Assembly (NCBI RefSeq): GCF_020184175.1
Contig: NC_065533.1
Location: 55,528,351-55,592,350, forward strand
From: Aphis gossypii
Taxonomy: Eukaryota; Arthropoda; Insecta; Hemiptera; Aphididae
DNA length: 64,000 nucleotides
Direction: 5' to 3'
Part shown: in pieces, positions 51,380 through 64,000 of the stretch
Numbering within the stretch: the stretch's first letter is position 1
How the letters are laid out: each line of letters opens with the position of its first letter
Made by a program: the position numbers and the translations under genes
Notes under the pieces: model-generated
Database searches by the model: none
The model's input: the letters and a program-made list of their open reading frames with translations, nothing else
What the model was told of the DNA's origin: nothing

Positions 51380-54300
51380 ATTTATTTTATTTAAGTGTAT
51401 TTGACTGGTGGAGATAAACTTTTAAGATTGTGGATCGTGCGAACGGTTCAGCTATTTGTAAATGTCTGAAACCAAAGTATTGTTGTCACTAAAATGCTTT
51501 AAATAAAATAGCATTATATATAAGCATCCATATAGCTAAAGAGGGGATATGATCATCGAGTGGTGTGCACTCGGCGTCCACCGGCGCTGACTAATCGGCC
51601 AAAGCATGACGCCTGTAACACAGAATTTATTATTAGAACAGAATATGTAACAGCCACCGTTGTTTTCTAATGCGAATAAGAATAATATCAAGGACCAAGG
51701 AAATAAGCGAGAGTACATTGTATGTATATATATATATTTAGCAATTGTCATTTGGCAATGGCAATGATGGATCAATAATAATATCAACATAAACTTATTT
51801 ATACGCATGCATATTAATATTATACAATCAGGGCCCTGGGGTCGTGGGGCCAGGACAAAATAATAATTTCTCGGTATTTTTTTGTTCATAAATATATATT
51901 TTGTAAAAGCGTTCTAATAAATTTTGTATCCTATCTATAGTAATTTGTGTGCTTACTTAGTGTAATTATAGTTAAGTTGATATAACATGTATTCATCTAA
52001 GTATAATTATTACATAAGTAACTTATAATAACAAATAGATACTAGTCCATGAACTTATAAATGTATAAAGTCATTTATTATTTATAGTTAAAAACTAATA
52101 AAATACTTCTATGGATATTTTATTAAATTTTTAACTAAATTTGTATTTTTAAAATTAAGATGAAAAATTAAAAAATATTAAAAACCCGAATTTCTCATCG
52201 AATAGTGTTGGTTCTTGTTGTTGACGAAAGCACATTCGTCTATCAAACCCCTATACCGAAATGAGAAATGAATAATTTTTCTTCTTATTATTATTTTTAT
52301 GCACTTTCAATAATATATTTGATTTAATAGGTACGTATTTATTAAAGAATATCAAAGAAACGTAAAACATCAAAAATAAATATGGTTAGCTTTCAAGTAC
52401 GTTAAATGTTAAATTCTAAGAAAAATGGTATTGGTGCTACGTTTGTATTTATATTACTCAACGTATGTAAAAAAAAGTAAATTCCATATTTTTATTTTCT
52501 CAGTAATTAATTTAATCGTTTAAAAATCTTTTTTACTATTTAGTTTGAATAAAACTTCATTTTACAATAAATAAGTCTTAAGTATTAATGTATGAAGAAG
52601 TTAGTCGTTTTTAGATGCAACATATAATTCTGCACAAAAAATTCATGAAATCAAAATCAAATTGTAAGGTACATTTTTGTATGAATTGAGCAACATTTAG
52701 ATGTATACAATAAACTTGGGTCTAATGACGTCACGAATACATAGTTAAAATAATATTTTCTCAAAATTGTTCATAAAAATATTACTAACGATTTTAAAAA
52801 AAGGAATTAGTTTTTTGTATTCCATTATTATTAATAAATATTGATTATTGTGATATATTTAATTTTAATACTTTTATATAAACGTTTTTATTTATATGAA
52901 CAAATAATAGATGCGTTATTTTTCTTGCAAAGGAGATTTTTTTAATTTTTCACAAAATTGCTCATGATAGTGGACCTTGTTTGTTGGACTCAAAAATTCA
53001 TTTATGATACAAGACAAATCACAAATGTGTAAGTTAATCTACTTTAGGGTCTAGGTCCAGTCTTATATATAATACATATGTTGTAGTATATTGTAATTTA
53101 CAACAGTGTATAAATAATAATTTTATTAGAATTCATTATTAAAACTTTTTGTACAATTTATATTTTATCATCTTTACTTAACAGTGCCCAGTGAAGAATA
53201 TTTAATTTCCTAAACACCAAAATCATTGACTAACCTCCAAATTAATGATTATAATTTATAAATAAATCTGCTCAGTACAGCGAGGTTTCCATACTGTTGT
53301 TTTAAATGGTTAAGTGGAAGAACTAGGTCATCTCAATAATATTTATGTTGTTTGCATCGTATGGTGCGAATAAACAAAAAGTTATCTAAATATATAATTA
53401 CCAAAATATGTTTATATTTAAGAGATATGTATGTCAAGTGTTAGTATAAATATCAATGGCAATTGTTGCAAACATTCGCGAAACCATAAAAAAGACAACC
53501 TTGAGCGAGATAAATAAGTTATTTTAATATCTATTATACGATATTCTTTAAATCGGAACGTTAGTCATTTATTATTTATAAAGAATTTATACTTATTTAT
53601 AATTCTTAGATCACTTTAAAGTTTCAAAATTTAATGAACATCGAATAAAAAACAAATAAATACAATTGGAATATAAATTAGTAACAGCGATAATCGTATG
53701 TATAGTACAGGTACCATAATATCACAAAATAAAATGATCTACGATAATTTTGAATAATTAAGCTTATTTAGTGATAGGTACAAGGAATGTATACTATCTT
53801 ATACTATTGATTATAGAACAGTAGATCTTCTAATCAATTCTATAACAATAGAGTTCTAGACGTAGAGTATTTTTTTTTATAATTTATTATTATTAGAAAA
53901 AATAGTAGGTAATAAATTATAAATAAAAATAAGTTGTTCATAATTCATATTATAATTGTTTAACCTTTTACGGAATAATATATTATTTATTCATTTATGT
54001 TTTTATGCATAAATATTGTTGACAATATTAAAATTAAATATTTTTAAATTATTTATTATACTTAGGTTAGGACGGTTAGGTATAAACATACTTAGTACTA
54101 TATCGTAGGTATAGTATACATGTATAATATGTAGACTAACTATACAATATACTATATACTATGTGTACTGTATAAAAAAAACTGTAGGTATTTGCCTATT
54201 GTTATAATTATTATTAAATAATCTTTGATAATACTGTATGTATATATCTATTAATTAAATTTTAAGTTATAACTCGTAATTTATTATTTAATAATATTTT

Positions 54301-55329
54301 TAAATATTGTACGAATATTATAGAATTAAGTCTTGACATATACATATTAAAGGTTTAAAGATTAAGACAAGGTTTTCTCGGTTTTCTTGTTTTTTTTTTC
54401 TGCTGATTTTTTGAAAAATACTTTTTCTACAACCATACTGATACCACGACATTATATATAAATTATCAAAAATACACGATGTGAACTTATTGATCAATGT
54501 ATAACTCATATTAAAGTCCATGTTGGTAGCATATCTGTTCAATGAATGCTTTTGAGTCTTAAAAATTAGCTGTACAACTTTTTTTAATTGTCGCCTGGAA
54601 AAAAAATATTTAATTCGTTCAGCCTGCTTGAATTCGTAAATGAATTCAATATGAATATTGTCCGACACCAATAAAATTGAAATACTTTAAGCCATTCTGA
54701 AAATATTTAAACGACAAATAAATCGTTTGTTTTAGGTATCACATAATAAATTTTTATAATATTTATATCGTATACAAATATACAATTAGTGCATAATACA
54801 ATAATTACTTAAATACAGATTATCTATTTCTTAATAGCTATATGATTGAGTTAGACAATTTTCAAGTGCCTAAAACGAACAAAAATAATCACATATTATA
54901 GTTGTATATATTTCAAACTGTTACACATTACCGATGAAACTGTATAGTAGTGCTAATCTCTTTATCACTTTAGTAATTAATTTTGTTCGACTTTTATTTG
55001 AACGGTTAATTTTTTTCAGGCTCATTGCAGACAGACTAATAGCAGTAACGAAGAGACATTCAGAATTTGGAAGGTAGGATTATCAAAAACACCGGACAAA
55101 ACAAATAGACGCTCTTGTCGGAAAAATAATGTACTGCGTAGTTCAAAGTTATACAAAAAACAACATATAATAATAAATTATTTTTTTTTAGTCATATACC
55201 AATTATATTTTTTAATTTTTAAAATTTGTATTATTATTTTGACAATAAGCACTATGGATGAAAAAATAAATGAGAGGACTTAATTGTTACTGTAGTCGGT
55301 AGTGGTTAGTCGATTAACAGGTCTCGGCG
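51380..55329. other. Upstream region of the repeat-protein gene and intergenic DNA
   Basis: The first few hundred bases should contain the 5' UTR and promoter of the minus-strand gene. A GC-richer patch lies at about 51540-51610. At 51828-51858 'cagggccctggggtcgtggggcc' resembles a hAT-type terminus without a partner. No other gene is supported up to 55329. Confidence 0.35.
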
Positions 55330-56280
55330 ACACCTATTATTATTATACGCTTTAAATGCGCCTAGTAGTGTCATCTGGGATTGTGTAGAAAGAAAGGTTT
55401 TTGATGAAGGGGTTTCTGGTGGCGTGCGCTGGTATAAGGTGAAAGTATTTTTATAGTGTTTCAGCTACATTGTCGGAATAAGGAGGTTCCTGTAGAGTGT
55501 AGAGAGTATTATTAGACACATAAAATGAAGCTTTGATTATCTGTCGGAGGTATTTGGACTGGAAGGTGGATATATAGAAGTTAACCTATGTATATTACTA
55601 GGCGTTGACGTCCCTAAGAAAATTGATTAATTTTTCATAGTTATCTGGATAGTCTGTTTATATTTTGAGGTGAGTTGTGAAAGATTTACATGAGAAACTA
55701 TTTGCACGAATTTGGTTTTTAATGCTATTGTGTAATCCTATGTAGTCAAGGACGCCTTTGAAAAATAGTAGTGGAGGCGAAATAGTCTTTGATGTATTAT
55801 ATGTAGTATACCATTGCCCCTGATTAGGAGTTTCGTGTTAGTTATCAAGGTCTGTATCATTATAAGGGCTTCGGTAGCTATTTGGTGTCACAAATTAGTT
55901 TTGATTTTTTGATATTACTTGACAAGAAGGGGGAGGGGGTGGATGATGTAGATAATGGGCATTTACCCTCTTTGGATTTACCTTGTTTGTATTATTGATG
56001 ATTTTATTTTTGACGATTGATACCCTTGAGGTATAACGGTAGTGTCTGGATTTAATTGCTGAGCGAGTTATACATATGTATATTCTTCGTTTAAATTTAA
56101 CATATATTAAATAATTATGTCCCGAGTCTGAGAGCTGCTGATGACGTGTATATGCATGTTTGACAAATCGATGAGATAATTTTTTCCTGAAGAAATACGA
56201 TATAATATTATGTTGGGACATAATTCAGGAGCGACGGAGCGAACATGACGTATATTTATAGGTCACGTTCGGCGATGAAC
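55330..56280 (-). mobile_element. Decayed jockey-like LINE, ORF1 (gag-like) fragment
   Basis: On the minus strand an open start region at 56221-55895 (MSQHNIISYFFRKK, ending in a Pro-rich stretch) leads, with frame breaks, into text near 55760-55600 reading FKGVLDYIGLHNSIKNQIR, SFSCKSFTTHLKI and YEKLINFLRDVNA. This is the conserved pattern just before the zinc knuckles of jockey-type ORF1 proteins (family form: P-P-[IL]-[FV]-V-x-G-V ... CKS.T..LKI....Y..L..FL...NA). The knuckles and ORF2 are missing or unrecognisable here. Several stops indicate a dead copy. Confidence 0.7.
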
Positions 56281-57959
56281 TCAATAAGTACTCGTATATT
56301 ATATAAATTAGTCTATATATTTTCTTTTTTGTTAGTTGTTTTATATTTAGTAACATTAGTAGCATGCTTTAAAAATAAATAATATAATAGTCAAAAACTG
56401 TGCAATACATACAACTTTACTAAATATAAATATAATAGGTACTTTTATAATTTATATATTATTATAATTCTTTTGAACAATTAAAAAGTTACTATAAAAT
56501 TACTTTATAACAATTGTAGTTCTTAAAAGATCTAACTCTCGTTTGTCTGTCTGAAATAAGACTGAAAAAAGACGTTTGGAAAAATAATAACTAGTAGTTC
56601 ACAAACAGATGGGTAGTTAGTTTTCACAAAGAGCCTAGTCTTTTACAAAATACTATTTTTTAATTTTTTTCTATATGGCTTATGACATTGACATAATATG
56701 TATGATAAAATAAGATTTTTTATTAAAAGATCAATAGAATAAAAATTTAAAATAAAATTATAATGTGTGTTTTAAAAAAAAAGTTTGTGTGCTCGTCATT
56801 ACCTTTTTGAATTAGTATAAAAATGCTTCAATATAAATTTCTGGTACCAATACATTGATTTCTATAAAAAAAAAAAAAATAGTTGTTACTTTGTTAAGGA
56901 AGACCTCAAAAGTCAAAATCCAAAACCTAAAACTAAAAATTTACGGAATAATTTAAATTTAAATTTATTCAATACCAATCTTTGACAAAATCAATTTTAT
57001 TGTATTATTAGACATATAATTTTTATAAAAAGTTGGCTTGTATAACTCAACGTATTTGTACAAGTATTTTCTAAGCTTATTACGATTTTTACAACAATTT
57101 TGGTCCTTTTGAATTATTTATAAATATTTAATATTTAATATTTTTGATTTTTTTTTTTAATTTTTAATGGTTACCTACATTTATTTTGGTTATTTAAAAG
57201 TTAAAAATCTCAAAATGTAATATCAACTTTTTCTTGAAATATTCTACAGCAATAAAAATATTTCGAAAATACATGATCATAATTTTAAAAACTTTGGACA
57301 AAATTAGTGAGAATCACTAAAATTTGCTATTTTAATATTTATATAATTTAAATTTTATCTTAATATATAATATATTAGGAAATATATTTAAGATCCTTCC
57401 ATTTGTTTTATTTCACGGATACTGTGTAAGGTAACCTCACATTTCTTTGTATGAGTGTTTTAAGTAAAAAATTTGAGAAAAATGGATATTTAAACGATAA
57501 ATATGATGATTTTATTTCAACAAATTTTAGCTATTATGTTGTTTTCAAAATATATTAATTGTAGGGAGTAGGGTCTAGGGATTTAACTTTTTGATATTAC
57601 GCTTAATATTCACGTTTCAATTTTTTTTTTTAAATAATTGGACTAATTATAAGCTATAAAAGCCATGAGTATAAATTATTTATATCTTAGTATTGACTTT
57701 CAAGTTTATTTGCTAAAATATGTAAAATAACTTTCTATTAGTAATTACTAATTATTATACTTATAAACTATAAACGATGGTTTTAACAATATTTTGTTTA
57801 ACCTACTACCTATCATATGTTATTTTATTATTATTTGGTAAACTTATACAAAACCATTAGTTTCAACAATTTCAAAATGTATGTACTGTATAGTTTATAA
57901 CATAATAATATAATACTCATACATTATAGCAATAAATTAATTATTACAGTAAGTAAGTA
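56281..57959. other. Intergenic AT-rich DNA
   Basis: I see no gene or bounded element here, only poly-A/T runs (for example about 56862-56879 and 57150-57160). Confidence 0.4.
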
Positions 57960-58304
57960 CATTAGAACTTCGATTATCCGATTAATTAATGTCCTTGGGT
58001 GGTCCGGATAAGCAAATATCCGGATGATTAAGATACGACGTATCAAATTTTATATAATTGTATGAATATATTGTATGTATGTATTTATTATTTATGTATG
58101 TAATATAATTTAAAATTCGTAATCATAAACAAATAATTTTATCATAATATTTAACCGAAACGTGTGTAACAAAATAAGTTTTAATTATAATATGTGACAT
58201 ATTTTAAAACCAAAAAATAGCCGACTTGGCGCATTATCTTTTTTTTCTCGTTCAGTTAATTGATTGTCCGGTTGATTGGCGTTCGGGTAATTGGAGTTCT
58301 ACTG
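57960..58304. mobile_element. pogo/Tigger-type (Tc1-mariner) MITE with TA flanks
   Basis: The left end CATTAGAACTTCGATTATCC and, from the other strand, the right end CAGTAGAACTCCAATTACCC are imperfect inverted copies of the pogo-type terminus. TA dinucleotides flank both sides (57958-57959 and 58305-58306). A further 'tccggataagcaaatatccgga' palindrome lies near the left end. There is no coding capacity. Confidence 0.75.
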
Positions 58305-58599
58305 TAGAAAGTACTAATAATGGGCATAGTATTTACTTATAAGTATGATAACAATATTTTGAAGAAAATTACACATTAAAATACCTAAGTAATTAATAGT
58401 TTAACAAATAACCAATACAAATACTGATATCTAGTGCTGAATTATTAGTTATACAATAATTAGCTGGTTTCATATGTTAGCAATTTAGCACGAGAACATT
58501 TATTTAATACGAACTAAATAAATGATTAATGATGCTTTTAAATGTGTTGATAAATATTAAGTTGATATTAATGAATAATGATATTAACACGTGAGACGT

Positions 58600-58870
58600 T
58601 TGATGGTCAGTTGGTTGCAATATCCGCCAATGTACGTTTATAAGTGGAGCTGTATAGGTTCTTAGACAAAGAAAAAGAGATCAACTTGACTGAGGTAGAG
58701 AGAAGACGCTTTACTGTTTTTAGCTTTATTGGGAGGTTATAATCTTTTGAGCACTTATACCACAATAATTGGTCTTCATCACATTTGATGCAATGAGGTC
58801 AATAAAAACAATATGACTTCGTATGATCACTGCAATGACCGTAGGCTTGACAGTATAGTGATATTGAGAT
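58600..58870 (-). mobile_element. Jockey-like LINE ORF1 zinc-knuckle fragment
   Basis: On the minus strand near 58855-58735 one frame reads CQAYGHCSDHTKSYC, a stop, then HCIKCDEDQLLWYKC, the CCHC knuckle pattern of jockey-type ORF1 proteins (C-Q-x-Y-G-H-x(n)-C ... C-x-K-C-x(n)-H/W-x-C). It is about 2.4 kb from the ORF1 fragment at 55330-56280, on the same strand but in an order that does not form one collinear copy, so it is probably a separate insertion. Confidence 0.65.
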
Positions 58871-61690
58871 GAACAATAATTATTTATTAGATAGTTTTTT
58901 AATCGAAACGTAGAATTGTAGAGATATTAAAAATATATGAATTATTATTTTTAGTATCAAGTTTCACAACAAATAATGACATGTTATATGGATTTTTATT
59001 AATATTATTTTATAATTGTACTTAAGTTTTGGAAATTAATTTAATTTTGATTTTTTTTGTTTATTAAATAAATTAAATAATTTTAAGTTTAAAAATATAT
59101 AGGTATAATAGGTATATACTATATATATATATATTTTTTTTTTTTTTAATCAATACGGTTTCATTGAACTTGTATGTGTAGGTATAAAGGTATTCTGTTT
59201 TTTCGGGCTATCCCAGAAAAAATTCTTGCCATGTACGATTTATTTTTAATTAGTTTTAAGAGGATTTGACACCGACCGTTTTTGTCCTTGTCTAACACAC
59301 TTATATACACGTTGAACATAGAAATATATACGTGTTTTTTTGCCAAACTTGTAGATTAATCTAGTAAAACTATAAGATATCTAAAAGTAGATTTAAATTT
59401 GTTGTTGAGTTTACTTTGGAAAATTAATAGAATGATATCTGTACCTATTATTGATTAAGTAATTTTTAGATTAAGGAATATTAAATAGAATAATATTTGT
59501 ACATCCTGCTGTATATATTATTAATTAACAAAAAATAAACCATTATTGATTAAGTTATTCTTAGACTTAAGGAAACGAGTAATTTTTGCAGTTTTTTAAA
59601 CATAAATTATTTAGTACATATTATAACAATAGTGACACACGAATGATTAGGGCCGCTATCTGCAAATTCGGTTATAAAGTTCAAAGGTGGCAAATCAACA
59701 TCCGCATAAAAATAATTATACGACAATCAACACAGGGTTCAGTCACTCACTCACCTAACGTCTTTACAACAATTATTTAATTTTCTGTTAGTTTTTATAA
59801 GTGTAATAAATTTAATTTACTGTAACTTATATCTTTCGATTTGTCTAATACAATATTTCAATATACCTCTTCTAGTTATTCTATATCTTCTATATCATGT
59901 TGGACAAGATACAGCTTTGGACTACAGGTCATTCGAAAGGTAAGTGAAAAATATACATAATAAATATTTTCCGTACATTACTTCATTTGGAAGGAAAAAC
60001 TCTCGTACCCATAGAAACAATCGGTATCGAACCCCCTTAAAGTTCTATACTTATTTCGATTAGGTATTTATGTAAAAATTTCAAAAATTTCCTTCACTGT
60101 ACTAAGTATATGTATTATGTATAATATCGAATTACTGATATAAATGCTGGTATAAATACTGTCAAAATACTATAATTTTGATTTTGAATAATTTTCTGAA
60201 AATGTTTATTAAACAAATACGTATCTTTTATATATTATTATAAACCATGTGTATAGTATTATAATAAATATACATGCAGATATAATCCATCCTGTTCATC
60301 TTGGTACATAGAAATCGTTTTAATTAGACAAAAAAAAACATGGTTCCGAAAAGGCGAAAACTATATTAAGTATATATTAAAAGAAAATGTTATAATCTAT
60401 TTAATAGAATAGATAATTAAATGCTTAAACTATAAAAGAAAGAAATATAATTTAAGAACATTATAATATGTGCTTTGTATACTATTTACAAATTTATAAC
60501 TTATAATATTTTAATTTGATATATCTACTTTAGATAATTTACGAGTATTATATTCGTAATAAATAATGGTATAATACCATTAATAATAATTTAATAACTA
60601 CAAATTGATTATGTTTGTACAGTATTGTGACAATGACTACATAGATTTTTAAATGGATTTTATAAACCCATTACCTGACATGTCAGGTACCTAGTCTAAG
60701 GTCTAAACTTATTAGGTATTTAGGTGTTATAGTTTATAATGTGATTATATATATACGTGTACATAATTTACACATTTGTCAAGTCTACAGATCTAATATA
60801 TTAATATATTATATATTATATTCAATTTATACACCTTATTCAATATACATATCTACTGATGTGAATAACTGTATAATTAATACATAATTATTTATTACCA
60901 TTTACATACTGCTAGGTATTTAAGCGTTTTAATAATTTACGAGTTGTGAAATTTCAGACGAAGAAGTATATTTAAAATGAGAGAAGTTAGTTCAGTAAAT
61001 AAAAAGGTGAACTCAAAAATATTTTAATATTCCTTCAGCCGTTTTATCAAAAACTTTTAACTTTCAGCGTTTATATAGTTATAGTTAATTAAAAACTTAC
61101 CCAAGAGTAGACATTTATTATGTACTTTATCGTTTATAAAACATTATACTGTAGTTTTAAATTTAAACTGACTTTATAATACAATATATATAGGTAGTTG
61201 AATGTTGATTGATGTAGTTTTAAGATTGATAATGAAGAAACGTATTTTGAAAAAGTAAAAATATAGGATTTTGGGATACTAATTATTTTGAGAAAAACTT
61301 TAATTAAAAAAAAAAAAAAAAACACTAATGAATTGAAAGCGGTATTTTCAGACATTATAAAATCTGTAAAAGGTCTGCCCATTATATTTTATTAATCCTT
61401 GTAATATTAATTTAATGAAGGAACTCCGAACCATGTAGGTTAATCATTATTTAATAGCTTGGAAGTCTTAATTTATTAAGTACACAATTATTATTTTTAT
61501 CACTACGCGCATGTATCAAATCGTGTAATTTGTTATTATTATTTATTATTATAAACTGTTCAACATAAATATTAAACACTACACTACATACTCGTACATA
61601 TAACAATATAAAACACGCTTATAAAGTCATATATATATATATATATATATATAATGTAAATGTATATACACATATTATAGTATTTATATA
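58871..61690. other. Intergenic AT-rich DNA
   Basis: No gene is recognised. It includes poly-T (about 59135-59148), poly-A (about 61305-61321) and (AT)n runs. Confidence 0.4.
61629..61653. repeat. (AT)n microsatellite
   Basis: About twelve at units, followed by a second shorter run near 61686-61698. Confidence 0.85.
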
Positions 61691-61729
61691 TATATATATT
61701 GCCGTCATGCGCACACACCATATAGTATA

Positions 61730-62030
61730 TAACTACTGCTCTTTTCCCTAACCCCTCCCACCCTCTTTTTGTCCATTTGCTTCCGTTTATCGGTTTTCCC
61801 CTTCCATACTCTTTTTCATAGCGTCAAAAACAGCAGCGTAATCTTCTATCCCCATATTCCTCAGTTTTCTATTCTAAATCTTTATTCTAATATGCAATCG
61901 CATCGTATTTTTTTTCGCTGTCATGTACGGTCTTTTCGCTGCCAGCCAGCAGTCGAGCTGACATCCGAGAAAAGCCGGAGGGCAATGTACGACAGAAAGT
62001 TGACTCAATATTTTCCCACCAAATAGGATA
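61730..62030. other. GC-richer, pyrimidine-rich block of unknown origin
   Basis: Plus-strand C/T-rich sequence (61738-61810) followed by a moderately GC-rich part (61915-62000, 'cgctgccagccagcagtcgagctgaca'). It is open in a plus frame of 85 codons and a minus frame of 75 codons, but neither resembles a known protein. It abuts the solo LTR region and may be another degraded element or an exon of an unseen gene. Confidence 0.3.
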
Positions 62031-62175
62031 TATAATAATATTTATGTCAACAAAAGATTTTTCTTGTTTTGTTTTTTTTTTTTTTTTAAATTCATGTCCT
62101 GTTGGGATAAACAAAAGTCACTACATTTTATAATACGAGTTGAAAATTAATATGCTTATTGTTTTTTCTATATAT

Positions 62176-62715
62176 TGTTACGTCCTGGCCAGGTCGATGT
62201 AATATGCATCAACGTACAAAATGAATATGTCATGGTTGTTCAAGTATAACTGTATAAGTTAACGTTTATTAAAATAATTCTTGCACGAATACAATTATTA
62301 TAAGCTTATTGTAAAACATATATAAAAGATGGTGAGTGGTGTTACGACCGACCTCTGAATGTCATAGATATCCCTAACCATCTGCCGAGCTCTTGTCTCG
62401 GTCTCCCTTGTATATGATTTCTTACAAAAGAGTGGGTGGCGACTCCGTCGTACGAGGGGTCCCAAAAAAGACTGTTTGTGTAATCTAACACGTCATGATT
62501 GTTATCGAATCGCAGAGACATCGAATTTTGACTTTTTGCAAGGAGACGTGTAATTTTACTTTAATCGTTAAATTAATATATTAATATAATATTCCACACT
62601 CTCGTGTCCTGTACTCGTATGCCTGTAGTATATTAATTATAAAATATGAAAAATGTGACATTGCATAATCTTATGTGTTGGTAATTATTAGTACGGACGG
62701 TATGGGTCCGTAACA
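62176..62715 (+). mobile_element. Solo LTR, 540 bp, with 4-base target duplication
   Basis: The element starts TGTTACG and ends CGTAACA, inverted 5'-TG..CA-3' termini as in LTRs, and is flanked by atat at 62172-62175 and 62716-62719. Inside, at 62318-62328, 'tatataaaag' is a good TATA box placing U3 before and R/U5 after in plus orientation. Both flanks were inspected and no internal domain or second LTR is adjacent, so it is a recombined solo copy. A 4-base duplication fits Ty3/gypsy better than BEL/Pao (5 bases). The AT-only duplication weakens that inference slightly. Confidence 0.8.
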
Positions 62716-62999
62716 ATATATAACGAGTATGTTTTCCTTACTGTATAATTTCAGTTTTTATTCGCGGTTTAAAACATACAACATATCTATCCATATAATT
62801 ATATCTCTTCTGTCTGTGTATATATACTATGTGTATAAACATATTATATGCAATGTAACACTATATCTAGTACCTATTACACTCATATTATACAAATCAA
62901 ATAGTAATTTACAATATGATTGTTGGTATATAAGTTTCTGTTTTTGTAAGATATATATAATAAATACATAAACTAAACAGAGCAGTAGTGGTTTTTTTT

Positions 63000-63480
63000 T
63001 TACCCCAAATCCTTAAATCGATTAGGTACCTCATATTTACACTCGGTGGTATTATCTCATTATTATTATTAAAGGCCGTCATTTTTTCTCTTGCTATTAT
63101 CGTCGTTCGTTTTCCACTGCGGGATGTGGGGTAGCTAACTGCAGCTTGGTGGAGGTAACCTGGGCGTGACGCCTGCTCTCTCGAGGCACGCCCATAGGAG
63201 CAATAGCAGCAATGGCCGACCATACTCGACAATTATCGTCAGTACAGCATCCCTCATCTCACTCTATCCGGTAGCATACACTTCATCCCCCTCTATGGCT
63301 TAAAGGGGGTGCGGGAGTAAGTTGACTGAGAGGAAAAACAATGATGGTGGTGGCCAAAAACATTAAGGCCGAGAGAAGACCACCGCCGTTTACCGCCAGT
63401 GTCATAATCAGTGCGAAATCAGCCGCCGTTGTTGTATTATCATCCATATAATTTTTTAACATTATTGATAATAACAAGAA
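63000..63480. other. GC-rich block with coding-like texture, unassigned
   Basis: Base composition departs sharply from the flanks. On the minus strand a 64-codon frame (63477-63283) encodes a hydrophobic stretch (ALIMTLAVNGGGLLSALMFL) and another frame (63232-62909) begins with a Cys/Arg-rich piece, but neither has a recognisable family. A perfect 7-base stem, gggcgtg/cacgccc with an 18-base loop, lies at about 63162-63193. It could be an exon or promoter of a gene beyond the right edge, or a transposon remnant. Confidence 0.3.
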
Positions 63481-63732
63481 AATTAATTTTATTAATAATA
63501 GTAATAATAATAAAATTGTTATGTGTATAATTATGTATTATAGAGTTTACTGTTAGTAGTTGTGTTTATAATAGTTTTCCAATGTGGTAAATAAATGTGT
63601 ATCATGCGATTAAGGATTATGTTGGATGTTCCTCGTGTACTAGCAGAATAAAATAAAAAGGTTTTTTTAAATTATTATTATTATTTTTTTTTTATTACAA
63701 TAGTACCTACATAATATAGCCACCGCTGTATA

Positions 63733-63751
63733 ATATATATATATATATATT
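63733..63751. repeat. (AT)n microsatellite
   Basis: About nine at units, in AT-rich DNA close to the right edge of the window. Confidence 0.8.
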
Positions 63752-64000
63752 ATTTTATATTATATATTATGAAATACGTGTGAAAATGTTGCGAAACAAA
63801 AGTATTGGCACGCGATTCTTACGGTGGTATTTTTGATCATCAATTAATAGTATTACTCTCAATGTAAATTTATTCATTACTAAAATAAATTTAAAACCAT
63901 TTTCTATATTATATAGATATATTTATCGGTATTTCATACATTTGGTTTTTATAAAACTAATTTAATGGAGAATACTACTTCTACCGCATTTACAATTGAT

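Noticed and set aside
51536..51889. Minus-strand 117-codon open frame
   Set aside because: It has a Tyr/Ile-rich AT-type composition and includes a hAT-like terminus at 51828; no family similarity or splice context was found.
54318..54671. Minus-strand 117-codon open frame
   Set aside because: Lys/Phe/Tyr/Asn-rich composition typical of chance frames in AT-rich DNA; no motif and no neighbouring exons.
1..64000. tRNA, rRNA, CRISPR arrays, bacterial operons or endogenous viral genes
   Set aside because: No cloverleaf with A/B box pairs, no rRNA-like conserved blocks, no regularly spaced repeats and no viral protein motif were seen apart from retrotransposon fragments.

Overview
The window looks like nuclear DNA from a hemipteran insect, most likely an aphid. 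This is inferred from very AT-rich intergenic DNA with frequent 'taggtacct'-type words, tiny 60-120 base introns in a conserved insect gene, and dense short DNA transposons; no species-specific marker was tested. There are no operons, rRNA genes, recognisable tRNA genes or CRISPR arrays.

Layout: three multi-exon genes, all on the minus strand. (1) 1-13152: the first ~2,200 residues of a DOCK6/7/8-type Rac/Cdc42 exchange factor (Drosophila Zir), resolved into 32 exons. Its C-terminal catalytic end runs off the left edge. One intron (5994-8506) is expanded by decayed LINE and Ty3/gypsy fragments lying in gene orientation. (2) 17029-23394: a 1,238-residue AT-hook nuclear protein in three coding exons with matching splice phases. 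It appears to start from a GC- and CpG-rich, trinucleotide-repeat-laden island at about 23.55-26.2 kb. (3) 41369-51379: a gene I do not recognise, in which one 25-residue first coding exon can splice in phase to three alternatives. Two are short alternative last exons, giving proteins of 150 and 111 residues. The third is a chain of exons giving a 602-residue protein with sixteen nine-residue EEEAARxAA repeats and an acidic tail. The acceptor of one short last exon sits directly behind a (UG)n tract in the transcript.

The rest is intergenic or intronic DNA with many transposon relics. Several are delimited to the base by target-site duplications: three hAT-type elements (8-base duplications), two TTAA/piggyBac-type MITEs that share a subterminal motif, a pogo-type TA element, and a solo LTR with a 4-base duplication. 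There are also two fragments of jockey-like LINE ORF1 and several partial elements.

The three genes do not obviously work together: a cytoskeletal GTPase regulator, a presumed chromatin protein and a putative structural protein. The least explained parts are the alternative-last-exon gene at 41-51 kb, the orphan AT-hook protein with its CpG island, and the GC-rich block near 63.0-63.48 kb.
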